The translations under genes and the position numbers were made by a program. The notes under the pieces are model-generated. The model was not told the DNA's origin. It worked only from the letters and a program-made list of their open reading frames with translations, and ran no database searches. This document shows positions 25,682 to 34,205 of a stretch of 58,608 nt of DNA, piece after piece. Origin of the DNA: Chitinivibrionales bacterium (GTDB lineage Bacteria; Fibrobacterota; Chitinivibrionia; Chitinivibrionales; JANQEN01); contig JANQEN010000118.1 in assembly GCA_028278335.1 (NCBI GenBank), positions 1 through 58,608 on the forward strand, written 5' to 3'. Within the stretch, counting starts at the first letter, position 1. Every line of letters begins with the position of its first letter.

Positions 25682-27604
25682 TTATCGAGAAACAATCAAT
25701 TTGAATGAATTTGATTGTTTAATCCTATTAACATTTGTCACAATTCTGCAAATATAAATCCCATTTGGAATCCTATCACTATTATAATTGGTTGTATTCC
25801 AAACTGCCTTGTTTAATCCACTCATTTCTGATTTTAAATTCAATGTATTGATTGTATTTCCCTGTAAATCACAAATATATACCTTTGCTTTAGCATTTTT
25901 TGGTAACCAGAAATTTATTGAAGCAGTATGCTTTATTGGATTAGGAAAACAACTGAATTGTATTCCAGCATTCCCAATATTTCTAATCTTAATACTATTA
26001 GGTATCTCCTTACATGAACCGTCTTCAAGCATTGGACCCAGATCAGGACGGGAATCATCACAATCGCATTCATCAGGGCATCCATCAGGACAATTTTCCG
26101 GTTTTGGTCCAAAACCCCAATTATAATACCCATCCCCATCTTCATCCCGACACTGTATATCATCATCAGTATACACTTTACTAATAGCAGGTGCAATAAA
26201 TGCATCCGCACTTTTTATATCATTTACTTTATGATTTGAATAGAGATACCCTTTTTTCCCTGAATTTAAACCATAACTATTTTTATATATCCAGGTTGTC
26301 TTCCCGGAATTACTTTGTTCATATCCTACAAGACACATGCAATGCCACATGCTCTTTATTTCTACATTCAACGGTCCATGGTGGACCAAAAACCTTTTTA
26401 AACTATCCTCTGATGGAATATGTTGAGAATATATTCCATCACCAAAATAGAAATGTTCCTTTGGGCTATTTCCTGAGTCAGCACATACTGGCCTATCTGA
26501 TGCTTCATAGGGAAAATTTGCCTCCTCTGTAACACCATTCTTAACCAACCATTTAGCAGCACAGGTGGAATAACCTCCACTGCATGGTCTTTCCGGATGA
26601 TTTTCGCAACACTCTTTACAACTGCAAGACATCATATACTGTTCTGCCAAATCTAAATCTATATGTTGATTATAATAAAGATTTGCCATTATCTCAGCAG
26701 TGGCATTTGTTGAATGGGTCCAACAGGAACCGCATGAACGCGGATAGGACTGGTTTTTTAGGGATGTTGCCCATCCTCCACCATTTTTATCGCCATCATA
26801 ATAGGGAGATTTTGGATCATTTGCCCCATGTCGATTTCTCCAGTCAAACTTACTTACCATCGGAATTGAGCCCTCTTTAGTTTTCTCGCTGCTGTTTTCT
26901 TCGATTATGGATTTTAATTCAAAGGTCCCATCAATGTAATATTCAACTCCCTGCAAATTACCTAACATATCATTCCTTGAAAGAAAAAGGCATTTCTTCT
27001 CCATATACCTCTTTTTAGAAAGGGATGTTTCTCCTGCAATCCAATGTAACCCTTTCTTCTTAATCTGATCATTAAGCAAATCAATACGTGTATTATGTTG
27101 AATTTTATTCAAATGATCTCTATAATTTTCAATCTCATCAATTAAATGAGGAGGGACATTAGTATACTGTAACTCATGTATTGCTATTTCTGCAGCTACC
27201 AGTTCAATTCTTAAAGATTGAGCATTTACTCTATTAAGAAGCCCGGTTTCATATGCAGCACTTTGAATGGTAATCTTTTTATCATCTTCTAATAATGAAT
27301 ATGTTTCATATAACAGATACTCTTCAAAGTATTCATCAATAAGTATTACTCGTACAAGAGAAGCTTCAGTATACAGTTTTACATCAGCTGAAATACCAAT
27401 TCCATATATTGGCCCTATGTTATCTAATTTGAAATAGTACCCCTTCTGTTCCTCTTTATTTGAATATCTTTTATCAATAGAGTAAACCTTAGTTTCACTT
27501 GCTTCAAAAATAAACGATCTATTTTTTGATAGTTGCTCTCCATTGATACTAACTATTAAAATAAACAGTAGATTAAATAGAAAATAAGTTTTAATGCATC
27601 TCAT
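25682..27604 (-). CDS. Secreted papain-family (C1A) cysteine protease with sorting-like domain
   Basis: This protein of 640 residues is read from ATG at 27604, which has GGGAGGGG 6 nt upstream. The frame extends 12 codons further but without such a site. It has a signal peptide, an N-terminal region of ~220 residues that may act as propeptide, and a C1A peptidase domain. The catalytic Cys294 lies in SCGSCWT, His421 in MWHCMCLVGYE and Asn442 in YKNSYG. An Asp/Cys-rich segment (DEDGDGYYNWGFG…CDCDDSRPD) follows and looks calcium-binding. The C-terminus is a T9SS-like sorting domain. It should be exported to the surface or medium and degrade proteins. It is next to an M14 carboxypeptidase gene on the same strand, so the two may form a proteolytic pair. 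Confidence 0.88.
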   Translation of the reverse strand: MRCIKTYFLFNLLFILIVSINGEQLSKNRSFIFEASETKVYSIDKRYSNKEEQKGYYFKLDNIGPIYGIGISADVKLYTEASLVRVILIDEYFEEYLLYETYSLLEDDKKITIQSAAYETGLLNRVNAQSLRIELVAAEIAIHELQYTNVPPHLIDEIENYRDHLNKIQHNTRIDLLNDQIKKKGLHWIAGETSLSKKRYMEKKCLFLSRNDMLGNLQGVEYYIDGTFELKSIIEENSSEKTKEGSIPMVSKFDWRNRHGANDPKSPYYDGDKNGGGWATSLKNQSYPRSCGSCWTHSTNATAEIMANLYYNQHIDLDLAEQYMMSCSCKECCENHPERPCSGGYSTCAAKWLVKNGVTEEANFPYEASDRPVCADSGNSPKEHFYFGDGIYSQHIPSEDSLKRFLVHHGPLNVEIKSMWHCMCLVGYEQSNSGKTTWIYKNSYGLNSGKKGYLYSNHKVNDIKSADAFIAPAISKVYTDDDIQCRDEDGDGYYNWGFGPKPENCPDGCPDECDCDDSRPDLGPMLEDGSCKEIPNSIKIRNIGNAGIQFSCFPNPIKHTASINFWLPKNAKAKVYICDLQGNTINTLNLKSEMSGLNKAVWNTTNYNSDRIPNGIYICRIVTNVNRIKQSNSFKLIVSR

Positions 27605-27709
27605 TCTAAACCCCTCCCTATAATATTGTTTGCCTAGCAATGCTGATAATTAACCGTTCTTGAATAAAACTACTTAGCCTTATTTGATTTGATGTAATGC
27701 TATCCATTT

Positions 27710-29455
27710 TTATCTTGATAAAACAAATGCTTTCTTTAAACTTTCTGATTTCGTCAATATTTCAATTATATAACATCCTGCACCAACAGCTATATTGCTA
27801 CTATTCTTACCATTCCAAATAATTTTATTTTTGCAATTATTAATATCTTGTCTGTAAATTATCTTCCCATTCAAATCAATTATTCTCATTTTTAAACCGT
27901 TTTTTAGATAGGAAGTTTTAATCGCTATTCCTTTACCAAATGGAATGCATCTAATAGTATTACAAACCATATTTAAACGTGTGTTAATGCTAACATTCTT
28001 GTTTAATAATTTTACTTCCAGTTTTGTACCCTTCCCATTTTCCACTTTCACATTTTTAATTGTCTTATCATAATAATCTTTACAACTAAATGTTACTGAA
28101 TAAGTACCCTTAATAATAGGACGGTAAAAATTACCATGAGGCATATCAGCGTATACGTGGCTACTATCATCATCAACATTTTCAATGTATACTTTTGCAG
28201 ATAACCCTTTTCCTGTAATTGAATCAACTACTGTTCCGTTTATACCATTAAAAATCTCTTCATAAAAGTCGAGTGTTGCCTGACGATGATATTCCCACCA
28301 ATCATCAAAATCATTTTCCGGCAGGATCTTTGTTCTGGACAATTCAATTGTTACCTGCCTGCAATGACGATATCGATATTGCCAATCAGGACGAGTACCT
28401 GCGGAATAATACATATCCCTGTTCCAGTTACCAACACCATTATTTGCATAGGTAAAGTGATTATTTGGTGCAAGAGAATGAACTTTAGCGGCATACTGAT
28501 TTGATACATATTTAAACCAATCTTGATCAACAGTTGGAGTCCCTTTAATCGCCCATGGATAATAGCAGGCTTCAAAATAGCCATGATTATCAATTGACAA
28601 AACAAAATTGTGTTTTTTCTCAAATGCCATACATGCTACAGTCTCTTTTTGTGCCTTAACCCTTGGCATAACCGTACCATCATTAGTTGGAACCCATGGA
28701 TAGTCTCTGTTTAGGTCCTGATTATTTGCATTGGTTCTTTTGGAATTAAATACGGTATTATTACCACCGTTATAGGTCCCATCAGGATTCATCAAAGGCG
28801 CAAACCAAATTTCCATATTGTCTACAATTCTTGTGATCTGTTCATCTTTTCTATATTGTCTTAATAATAGATCCATCAATCGAAGGGTAAGCATAAAGCC
28901 GGCTGTTTCGTTACCATGAATTGTTGAGGAGTGAAAAAACTTTGGTTCATTTTCTCTCTCATTGACATTGTCAGAAATCTTGGCAAATACCAGAAGTCTA
29001 TTTCGTACTGATTGTCCTATTGTATCTAACTTACATTTATCAGGATAGGTGGACTGAAACTTATTCATAAGTTCAAGAAAACCATGATAGGTAGGATATC
29101 GGTCTATTGTAAGATTCTCCATATCAACACGAGAGTAATCAGACATCTTTGGCTTTGGTCCTTCCATTCCCGCGGGAGTAAGTATCTCAAAAGAGAGTCC
29201 TTTTTCTAAAAATCTCTCAAATCCTTTCCTGTTGGCATAGGTATATACATCCAAACCATCTATATGTTCTAAAAACAAATAATCCAGCATATTATTGATT
29301 TGATCTTTTGAATCAACGGTAAACCTGAAATAGACTTCACCACTGTTCTTAAGGTAATCCTCTGCTTTCAAGTATTCTCTTAAATCCGCAGAATATGAAA
29401 GGGTAAAAATTGCGAATAGAATCAGTATGGCAAGAAATATTTTCGTCAGCTTCAT
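27710..29455 (-). CDS. Secreted M14 zinc carboxypeptidase, second copy
   Basis: This protein of 581 residues is read from ATG at 29455, with AGGA 6 nt upstream. A TTG two codons earlier is in frame but poorly placed. The domain order equals that of 17614-19356: signal peptide, N-terminal beta domain, peptidase M14 domain, regulatory-like beta domain and sorting-like C-terminus. Zinc ligands are His180-x2-Glu183 in STIHGNETAG and the His of SIDNHGY. LNRDY supplies the arginine and VTIELSRTK the catalytic Glu. It looks more AT-rich by eye than its paralogue. It lies 105 bp upstream (in transcription order) of the papain-type protease. A palindrome resembling an operator lies about 160 bp upstream at 29614. 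Confidence 0.9.
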   Translation of the reverse strand: MKLTKIFLAILILFAIFTLSYSADLREYLKAEDYLKNSGEVYFRFTVDSKDQINNMLDYLFLEHIDGLDVYTYANRKGFERFLEKGLSFEILTPAGMEGPKPKMSDYSRVDMENLTIDRYPTYHGFLELMNKFQSTYPDKCKLDTIGQSVRNRLLVFAKISDNVNERENEPKFFHSSTIHGNETAGFMLTLRLMDLLLRQYRKDEQITRIVDNMEIWFAPLMNPDGTYNGGNNTVFNSKRTNANNQDLNRDYPWVPTNDGTVMPRVKAQKETVACMAFEKKHNFVLSIDNHGYFEACYYPWAIKGTPTVDQDWFKYVSNQYAAKVHSLAPNNHFTYANNGVGNWNRDMYYSAGTRPDWQYRYRHCRQVTIELSRTKILPENDFDDWWEYHRQATLDFYEEIFNGINGTVVDSITGKGLSAKVYIENVDDDSSHVYADMPHGNFYRPIIKGTYSVTFSCKDYYDKTIKNVKVENGKGTKLEVKLLNKNVSINTRLNMVCNTIRCIPFGKGIAIKTSYLKNGLKMRIIDLNGKIIYRQDINNCKNKIIWNGKNSSNIAVGAGCYIIEILTKSESLKKAFVLSR

Positions 29456-29613
29456 AACCAATCCTTTTTTTAAATAAGTTTCCTTCTATATTCTCTGTTT
29501 AATTCATTAAACAAAGAGTAATAATTTTTGATATTTTTTTGCTCTATTCTGTTAAATAATATAGACCCATATGGAAAACTTGATAGGGTATATTTCCATT
29601 ACAGCCAAATTTC

Positions 29614-29631
29614 CGTTTACGTTTGTAAACA
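29614..29631. promoter_or_regulatory. Palindrome GTTTAC-N4-GTAAAC, candidate operator (copy 1)
   Basis: CGTTTACGTTTGTAAACA lies about 160 bp upstream of the M14 carboxypeptidase start at 29455. The same 18-bp pattern with only the two central bases changed is at 49441-49458, again upstream of secreted-protein genes on the minus strand. The remaining part of the 430-bp gap (29462-29886) shows no gene. Confidence 0.5.
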
Positions 29632-29822
29632 AAGGTATGGGTATTTTCTTTTCCAGAATCAATATTAAACCCCTACTTCAACAAAGGGTGACGTGGGTAT
29701 AATTGATAAAATGGAATAGTGCTCTAGACAGTTTTTTTTGTTCAGAGGACAATGCGATGGGATTTAGGTTTCTTGTGCATGACACAGGCGCGGGACAATG
29801 GGTAATATTATTTATTTATGCA

Positions 29823-29857
29823 ATAAAAAACGTGCTGCCCCAAAGGACAGCACGTTT
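29823..29857 (-). terminator. Rho-independent terminator of DUF6261-like gene
   Basis: On the minus strand AAACGTGCTG pairs perfectly with CAGCACGTTT over a 10-nt loop, followed by TTTATT. It lies 29 bp beyond the stop codon at 29887. Confidence 0.88.
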
Positions 29858-29886
29858 ACCCGAATTGTAACTGTAAGGTACAACAA

Positions 29887-30654
29887 TTACTCATCAGTAT
29901 TCTCGGAATTCTCCTCTACACTGTTTCCATTCTCCTCATTTTCCTCACGGGTCAATCTGGCTTGAGCATTGGCGTTTAGCTCTGAAATAATCATGTTGAG
30001 TTCTTCCACAACCGTTGCATAGGCCTCTTTATCTTGCTCTGCAAGGAAATTGACATTCATTAAGAGTAGTTTGACATACTGGGAAAGAGAGCTTTTCAAC
30101 TCAACTATCAAAGGATATTCCTTGGATGCCTCTTGTGCTACCTTACTTTCATAGAGCTCTTCAAAGGCAACCTGCGATGCTTTTAAGGCAGTATACATTT
30201 CTAAAGCCTCAAGCGTTACAATTGCCTGTTGAGCATCAGCTTCGCCCAGTCTGTTGATGAGTGCATTCAATTGGGCTGTTTCCCGTGCGTATCCCAGTTT
30301 GTAAAGGGTCAATCCAACATCAGTCATAATGCGATACAATAATTTCGCAGCCGCTCTTTTCTCTTTCTCCTCTTCAACCTTAGTCCACCCATAAACGAAA
30401 TTCCGCAACAGCATAAAGCGGGCATCCCGATTGGCGTCCTTAGATTGAATCAATTCTGTAAAGGAGCTTCCCCGCTGGCGCGCTAAAGCATCCTCAACCT
30501 CCTCAAATAAAGGGTTTATAGCAGCAATAATACTGCTCATGTGGGTGTCTTCTGTTATTCCATCCATAAGGATGGACACTATCCGTTTTGTACCGGTATA
30601 CAACTCCTGTATACTGAGTATACTGGTACGCAATACCATCACTAAAGCATTCAT
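29887..30654 (-). CDS. All-helical hypothetical protein (DUF6261-like)
   Basis: This protein of 255 residues is read from ATG at 30654, which has AAAGGAT 6 nt upstream. The open frame continues upstream into the MITE at 30726-30888, which I take as chance. The product is alpha-helical and rich in Glu and Ala, with an acidic Glu/Asn-rich tail, and has no membrane segment or signal peptide. The overall pattern resembles DUF6261, a family of unknown function common in Bacteroidota. That assignment is from memory of the pattern and is moderate. It is a single-gene unit ending at a strong terminator, and the MITE occupies the sequence just upstream, where its promoter would be expected. Confidence 0.72.
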   Translation of the reverse strand: MNALVMVLRTSILSIQELYTGTKRIVSILMDGITEDTHMSSIIAAINPLFEEVEDALARQRGSSFTELIQSKDANRDARFMLLRNFVYGWTKVEEEKEKRAAAKLLYRIMTDVGLTLYKLGYARETAQLNALINRLGEADAQQAIVTLEALEMYTALKASQVAFEELYESKVAQEASKEYPLIVELKSSLSQYVKLLLMNVNFLAEQDKEAYATVVEELNMIISELNANAQARLTREENEENGNSVEENSENTDE

Positions 30655-30725
30655 GGTATAATCCTTTCGATTAATTGAAAAATTACAATTAGACAACAAA
30701 AACCTTATACAACCAGTTGTGTTAG

Positions 30726-30888
30726 CCCAGACTATGTGGTAGGAGTAGATGCAGAAGTGCAAGATTATGATTTAGTAAGGCTTGAAGGTTTTGAAGGGCA
30801 TATCTACAAGGTAATATGGCCTAAAAACCTGAAAGTCTTAATGGGCATAGGATTTTGCTTCTGCGCTACTTCCTATTGCATATTCTGG
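30726..30888 (+). mobile_element. 163-bp palindromic MITE-like element, copy B
   Basis: This is the same element as at 17426-17588, in opposite orientation and of exactly equal length. Ends are CCCAGACTATGTGGTAGG and TCCTATTGCATATTCTGG. The inner stem TAAGGCTT/AAGTCTTA and GGTTTT/AAAACC is preserved, the latter better than in copy A. The 4-bp direct repeat TTAG flanks it at 30722-30725 and 30891-30894, a possible target-site duplication. It sits about 70 bp upstream of the DUF6261-like gene, transcribed away from it. Confidence 0.8.
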
Positions 30889-30986
30889 GATTAGATGCAT
30901 CTTAAAAATTTTACGCGTACTGAACGTTCTCAATAGGTATACGGGTGAGTTATTTATCTTATTGTAATTTTTTTTATTTTTTTTGA

Positions 30987-31046
30987 GATAATTTTAATGG
31001 CCCTTTGGCAATCCAAAGCCATATTAATGGATACCGTTAAATTATC
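30987..31046. repeat. 60-bp imperfect hairpin
   Basis: GATAATTTTAATGGC at the left pairs with GCC…TTAAATTATC at the right, and an inner stem CTTTGG-CAAT-CCAAAG forms the tip. It stands alone in the gene-free stretch between MITE copy B and the 41-bp repeat array. No T-run follows, and no gene ends nearby on either strand. Confidence 0.5.
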
Positions 31047-31152
31047 ACTAAATACAAAGGACCATTTTATGATTATTTGATGAATAGGGTTATTAAAAAC
31101 TCAAATTAGATACAATCTTGGCTATTATAGGAAATGGAAATCTTCTGTTTGT

Positions 31153-31645
31153 CAGAATCACTGATTTGAGATAAACAAAATTTAATTTGTGTTCAAATCA
31201 GCGACTTGAGCTAAATAAAAATTTGTTTCTGCCCAAATCAGCGATTTGGGGTTACATGCAATATGGTTTTCACCCGAGCCATTGGTTTGAGATGGATGTA
31301 AAAATGATTTTTCCTCAAATCAGCGAATGTGCATGAAAATGAACTTCATTTTTGCATAAATCAGTGGAGGGAGGATAAATAAAAATTGAATTCTATTCAA
31401 ATCACTGGTTTATACTGAAAATAAAACTACTTTCAACTTAAATCAGCGAGTTAAACTAAAGATGAAATGATATTTTGTTCAAATTAATGATTTTGGGTAA
31501 ACAAGAAATTAATTGTGGCTCAAATCAGTGATTTGAGTTGAATGGAATACTAACTTCTATACAAATCAGCATAGGTTGGATAAAATCAAACTAATTTTGT
31601 ACGAACTCAGCAATAATGGAAAAAATGGCTCTCTAGATTGTGTAA
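31153..31645. repeat. Degenerate 41-bp tandem array, about 12 units, palindromic core
   Basis: The core AAATCAGCG recurs at 31196, 31236, (31277), 31318, 31359, 31400, 31441, 31482, 31523, 31564 and 31605, almost always exactly 41 bp apart. The first two steps are 40 bp. The best units carry a perfect palindrome, CTCAAATCAGTGATTTGAG at 31519-31537 and CCCAAATCAGCGATTTGGG at 31233-31251. The intervals are A-rich and then T-rich. Since 41 is not a multiple of three and stops occur in every frame, the array is non-coding. Units are too diverged, and the core too short, for a CRISPR array. Confidence 0.75.
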
Positions 31646-31746
31646 TAACAGCACGATTGAGGAAAAAGGAAAATGTCTACTCCATATAAGATGGTCAGAA
31701 GGTGTGTCTTTTGCACTATGTGCCTTGAATTTCCCGCCTCCCTCTT

Positions 31747-31907
31747 GAGACTGTGTCACAATTGCAAAAAGATGTCATTGCGAGGAGCATAGCGACGTGG
31801 CAACCCCTTAAATTGGCTCAAAAAGCGAGATTATTCGCAGGGGCTCACCAAGTCCCGCGCTTCGCTCGTAATGACATAAGCCAATTTAAGAGTTATGACA
31901 CAGCCTC
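31747..31907. mobile_element. 161-bp nested inverted-repeat element (MITE/REP-like)
   Basis: The outer arms are GAGACTGTGTCA (31747-31758) and TGACACAGCCTC (31896-31907). The inner arms are ATGTCATTGCGAGGAGCATA (31772-31791) and CGCTTCGCTCGTAATGACAT (31858-31877). A third pair, CTTAAATTGGCT and AGCCAATTTAAG, is also present. The inner arm belongs to a repeat type found scattered in many bacterial genomes, whose chance translation reads VIARSxATW…RFARNDI. A related single arm occurs at 50249-50282. The open frame across this region is not a real gene. Confidence 0.75.
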
Positions 31908-32051
31908 CACAGATCCAGGCCATATTGATTCAGTCATCGTATTCTAATGCATCTTAACAAAATCTATATTTACAATTGGAGACATCATTACGACTGAAGA
32001 CAATCTTTAATCTTTTGGGTTAGGGATGTGAAAGGTGCACAGCAGTGTTTT

Positions 32052-32123
32052 TGCGCAGCAGAAATACCGGAGCGATAGCGGAGCCTGGACCAGCCCGACC
32101 TGAGCAAAGCGAGGAGAACCCCC
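32052..32123. repeat. GC-rich repeat-like remnant
   Basis: A short island much richer in GC than its surroundings holds two related segments, GGAGCGATAGCGGAG and TGAGCAAAGCGAGGAG, ending in CCCCC. It resembles dispersed intergenic repeats built on GAGCGAAGCGAG. It has no open frame of note, and only one copy is seen in this window. Confidence 0.4.
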
Positions 32124-32140
32124 AAAAAATTTAATAAAAA

Positions 32141-32317
32141 CTAATCCATTGTATTAATCTTCAAGGGAATATAAAGCACACAAAACCGTAACAAAGCAGA
32201 CAACAGAAACAGAACTCCTAACACCAATACCCACTTCTTTTTAAATATCCCAATCAAAATTAAAATGAGTCCAATTGCAATTCTAATCTTTTTGTCAAGT
32301 GATCCTACGTTTTGCAT
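32141..32317 (-). CDS. Small DUF2892 (YgaP transmembrane-like) protein
   Basis: This 58-residue protein is read from ATG at 32317 to TAG at 32141. It starts MQNVGSLDKKIRIAIGLIL and continues with two hydrophobic helices (about residues 11-25 and 29-50) separated by KKKW. The NVGxxD-(K/R)xIRIxIG opening is the signature of DUF2892, the small inner-membrane domain also present at the C-terminus of YgaP. The single Cys46 stands where family members often carry a Cys. The function of stand-alone forms is not known. It lies 48 bp downstream of the COG2426-like gene on the same strand and could be co-transcribed with it. AAGAG precedes the start closely. Confidence 0.8.
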   Translation of the reverse strand: MQNVGSLDKKIRIAIGLILILIGIFKKKWVLVLGVLFLLSALLRFCVLYIPLKINTMD

Positions 32318-32365
32318 ACTCTTAATCTCTTTATATTCTCGCTGAAGTAATATGTTTATTTAGGT

Positions 32366-33052
32366 TTATTTTTTATTATCCTTGTGCATCTTTTTTGAGT
32401 GGAAAAATCTGTTGATAATAAGTCCTGCAATAATTAAAACCGTTATGCCCAAGGGAATCTGTTTATTGATTTGTCCAAGCCAACTAAAGAGTAGGTCATA
32501 GGCAAAAACCCAACAGAATACTGCTGAAAGTGTACCCATCGTTACCGTGACCATATTGACCCAGGGACGAAGGCCCAACAAAAATCCTAAAAGAGAGCCA
32601 ATAATAACACCGGTCATCCAAAAGGGAAACCAGACAAATAAAAACACTCCAATAATTTTATGCGACCGAAATCGGGTCACGCTTTTTTGTACCGACTCAA
32701 AGAGTGGTTTCATGTGCTTTTGGAAAAAGCGACGTTCGAAAAAATGATCGTAGGAAAAGACCATCATGGGATAAAGGATAAATACAACCAGCATATCAAC
32801 ATAGGTTGCCAATAATACGATAAGTAAGGGGTGAAGCTCTGCTTGTGTAGCTTGGGCAATGGATGCAGCTCTTCCACCAAGGACTTGCGTAAAACCCATG
32901 GTAAGAATCGTGAGCCAAAGAGAGTTACCCAATTTAAAAAGCAGGATAATGACACTAAGCCACATAAGCAGAAGAAGAATCCCTACTATGAAAATGGTTC
33001 CCACTTCTGAGTTGAAAAACTTTTTTCTTATGCCATTCTGTTTAGTATCCAT
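32366..33052 (-). CDS. COG2426-type membrane protein (putative small multidrug export family)
   Basis: This 228-residue protein has about five hydrophobic spans (around 18-38, 42-60, 75-100, 135-160, 165-185) and the typical FWMTGVIIGSLLGFLLGL segment of the COG2426/PF06695 family. Despite the historical family name, transport of drugs is poorly supported. Members are generally uncharacterised integral membrane proteins. It lies 14 bp downstream of the GT2 gene, so it probably belongs to the same transcript as the GT2 and the polysaccharide deacetylase. That context would fit an envelope or glycan-export role, which is inference. Confidence 0.75.
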   Translation of the reverse strand: MDTKQNGIRKKFFNSEVGTIFIVGILLLLMWLSVIILLFKLGNSLWLTILTMGFTQVLGGRAASIAQATQAELHPLLIVLLATYVDMLVVFILYPMMVFSYDHFFERRFFQKHMKPLFESVQKSVTRFRSHKIIGVFLFVWFPFWMTGVIIGSLLGFLLGLRPWVNMVTVTMGTLSAVFCWVFAYDLLFSWLGQINKQIPLGITVLIIAGLIINRFFHSKKMHKDNKK

Positions 33053-33066
33053 GGTGTGTTGCTTTC

Positions 33067-34200
33067 TTAAAGAGCCTTGTCTTTAGTATACTGTATATCC
33101 TTCCAGGTAAAGGAAAAAAGATTTCCTTTGATAACAATTAAGGGCACCATAATAAAATGGAGCAAAAAAAGCGGTATAAAATACTTCATTAAAAATGTAC
33201 TGTGATAGAGTGCTGCAGCCTTTGCCATAAAAAGGAGATCGCAAACACATTTACAGGCAAGAGATATCCCAAGAAGCAACCAAAGCACGGGAAATATGCA
33301 GGCGAGAACCAGAATAAGCCAAAGGGAGGCATAATAAAGTAGCATGGGTATAAAAAAGAGTTTCATCCCTATGGTGGTAATATTTCCACCATAGGCGCCC
33401 CAACGAAATCGCTGTTGCCAAAATTCAATAAAGCTTTGTGCTCCTTTTGTGGTGACTATAGAGCCAGTTTCAGTGGGTACAGAAAAAGAGTAGGAAGGAT
33501 GTTTATGCACACAGTGCAAAAAGTAGTTATCCTCAGCAGGCCGGACTTTTAGCTGAGAAAACTCCTCTTGGTTCTGTTTATATATTTCTGTTCTGATAGC
33601 ATAGTTTGAGGCAGTGCAAGTATAGGCAGAATCAGCACCAATAAAGGCAATTCCCATGGCACGGTGTGAGAAATAGTCTAACCCGTCAATCCCCTGCCAG
33701 ATGTTAGTTGGAACACCATAGGATGTATGACCTACGGCCATACCAATGTTATCACTCATAGATTTGTTCATTGATGAAAGCCACGTTTTGGGCAGCATAC
33801 AGTCTGCATCAGTGCTGACAATGACATCACCCTTTGCCTTTGCAAAGGCCTTTGCTAAGGCTGTTTTTTTTGGTATAAATGATTCATTGGAATGTACAGA
33901 AACAATGTTCGCATTACTTCGGTTGTTACAAAATTCAGATACGATGCACTCAGTGTCGTCGGTTGAGCGATCATTGGCAATGATAATCTCATACTTATCA
34001 CGGGGATAGTCCTGTGCATCTAAAGAATCCAGGCATCTTTGAATGGACTTCTCCTCATTGTGTGCTGCAATGACAACAGAGAGAAAGTTTTCCGTGGTAT
34101 TGCTCGATTTTGGCAATCGTAAGAGTCCAGAGAATAGATAGAGTAACGAAATACAATAATAGAGAGTGAGTACAGAAAAAAGTATGATAAGTAGCATCAT
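33067..34200 (-). CDS. Membrane-anchored GT2 glycosyltransferase
   Basis: This 377-residue protein has an N-terminal membrane span (about 1-27), a GT2 domain with VVIAAHNEE, NDRSTDD and metal-binding STDADC, and the QQRFRWG signature near residue 268, then two to three C-terminal membrane helices. The topology resembles N-acetylglucosaminyl or hyaluronan-type processive transferases. The polymer is not determinable. Its start lies 5 bp after the stop of the polysaccharide deacetylase gene, a pairing familiar from exopolysaccharide loci such as PNAG, where a GT2 synthase and a deacetylase work together. The expected PgaA/PgaD partners are not seen, so this is only an analogy. Confidence 0.87.
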   Translation of the reverse strand: MMLLIILFSVLTLYYCISLLYLFSGLLRLPKSSNTTENFLSVVIAAHNEEKSIQRCLDSLDAQDYPRDKYEIIIANDRSTDDTECIVSEFCNNRSNANIVSVHSNESFIPKKTALAKAFAKAKGDVIVSTDADCMLPKTWLSSMNKSMSDNIGMAVGHTSYGVPTNIWQGIDGLDYFSHRAMGIAFIGADSAYTCTASNYAIRTEIYKQNQEEFSQLKVRPAEDNYFLHCVHKHPSYSFSVPTETGSIVTTKGAQSFIEFWQQRFRWGAYGGNITTIGMKLFFIPMLLYYASLWLILVLACIFPVLWLLLGISLACKCVCDLLFMAKAAALYHSTFLMKYFIPLFLLHFIMVPLIVIKGNLFSFTWKDIQYTKDKAL

Positions 34201-34205
34201 AGTGG

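Noticed and set aside
31153..31645. CRISPR array
   Set aside because: The conserved part is only about 9-17 bp and degenerate, the intervening sequence is itself conserved in pattern, and no cas genes are in the window.
31753..31947. 65-codon open frame on the plus strand reading VIARSIATW…RFARNDI
   Set aside because: It is the chance translation of the nested inverted-repeat element, a well-known type of spurious ORF, and has no ribosome-binding site.
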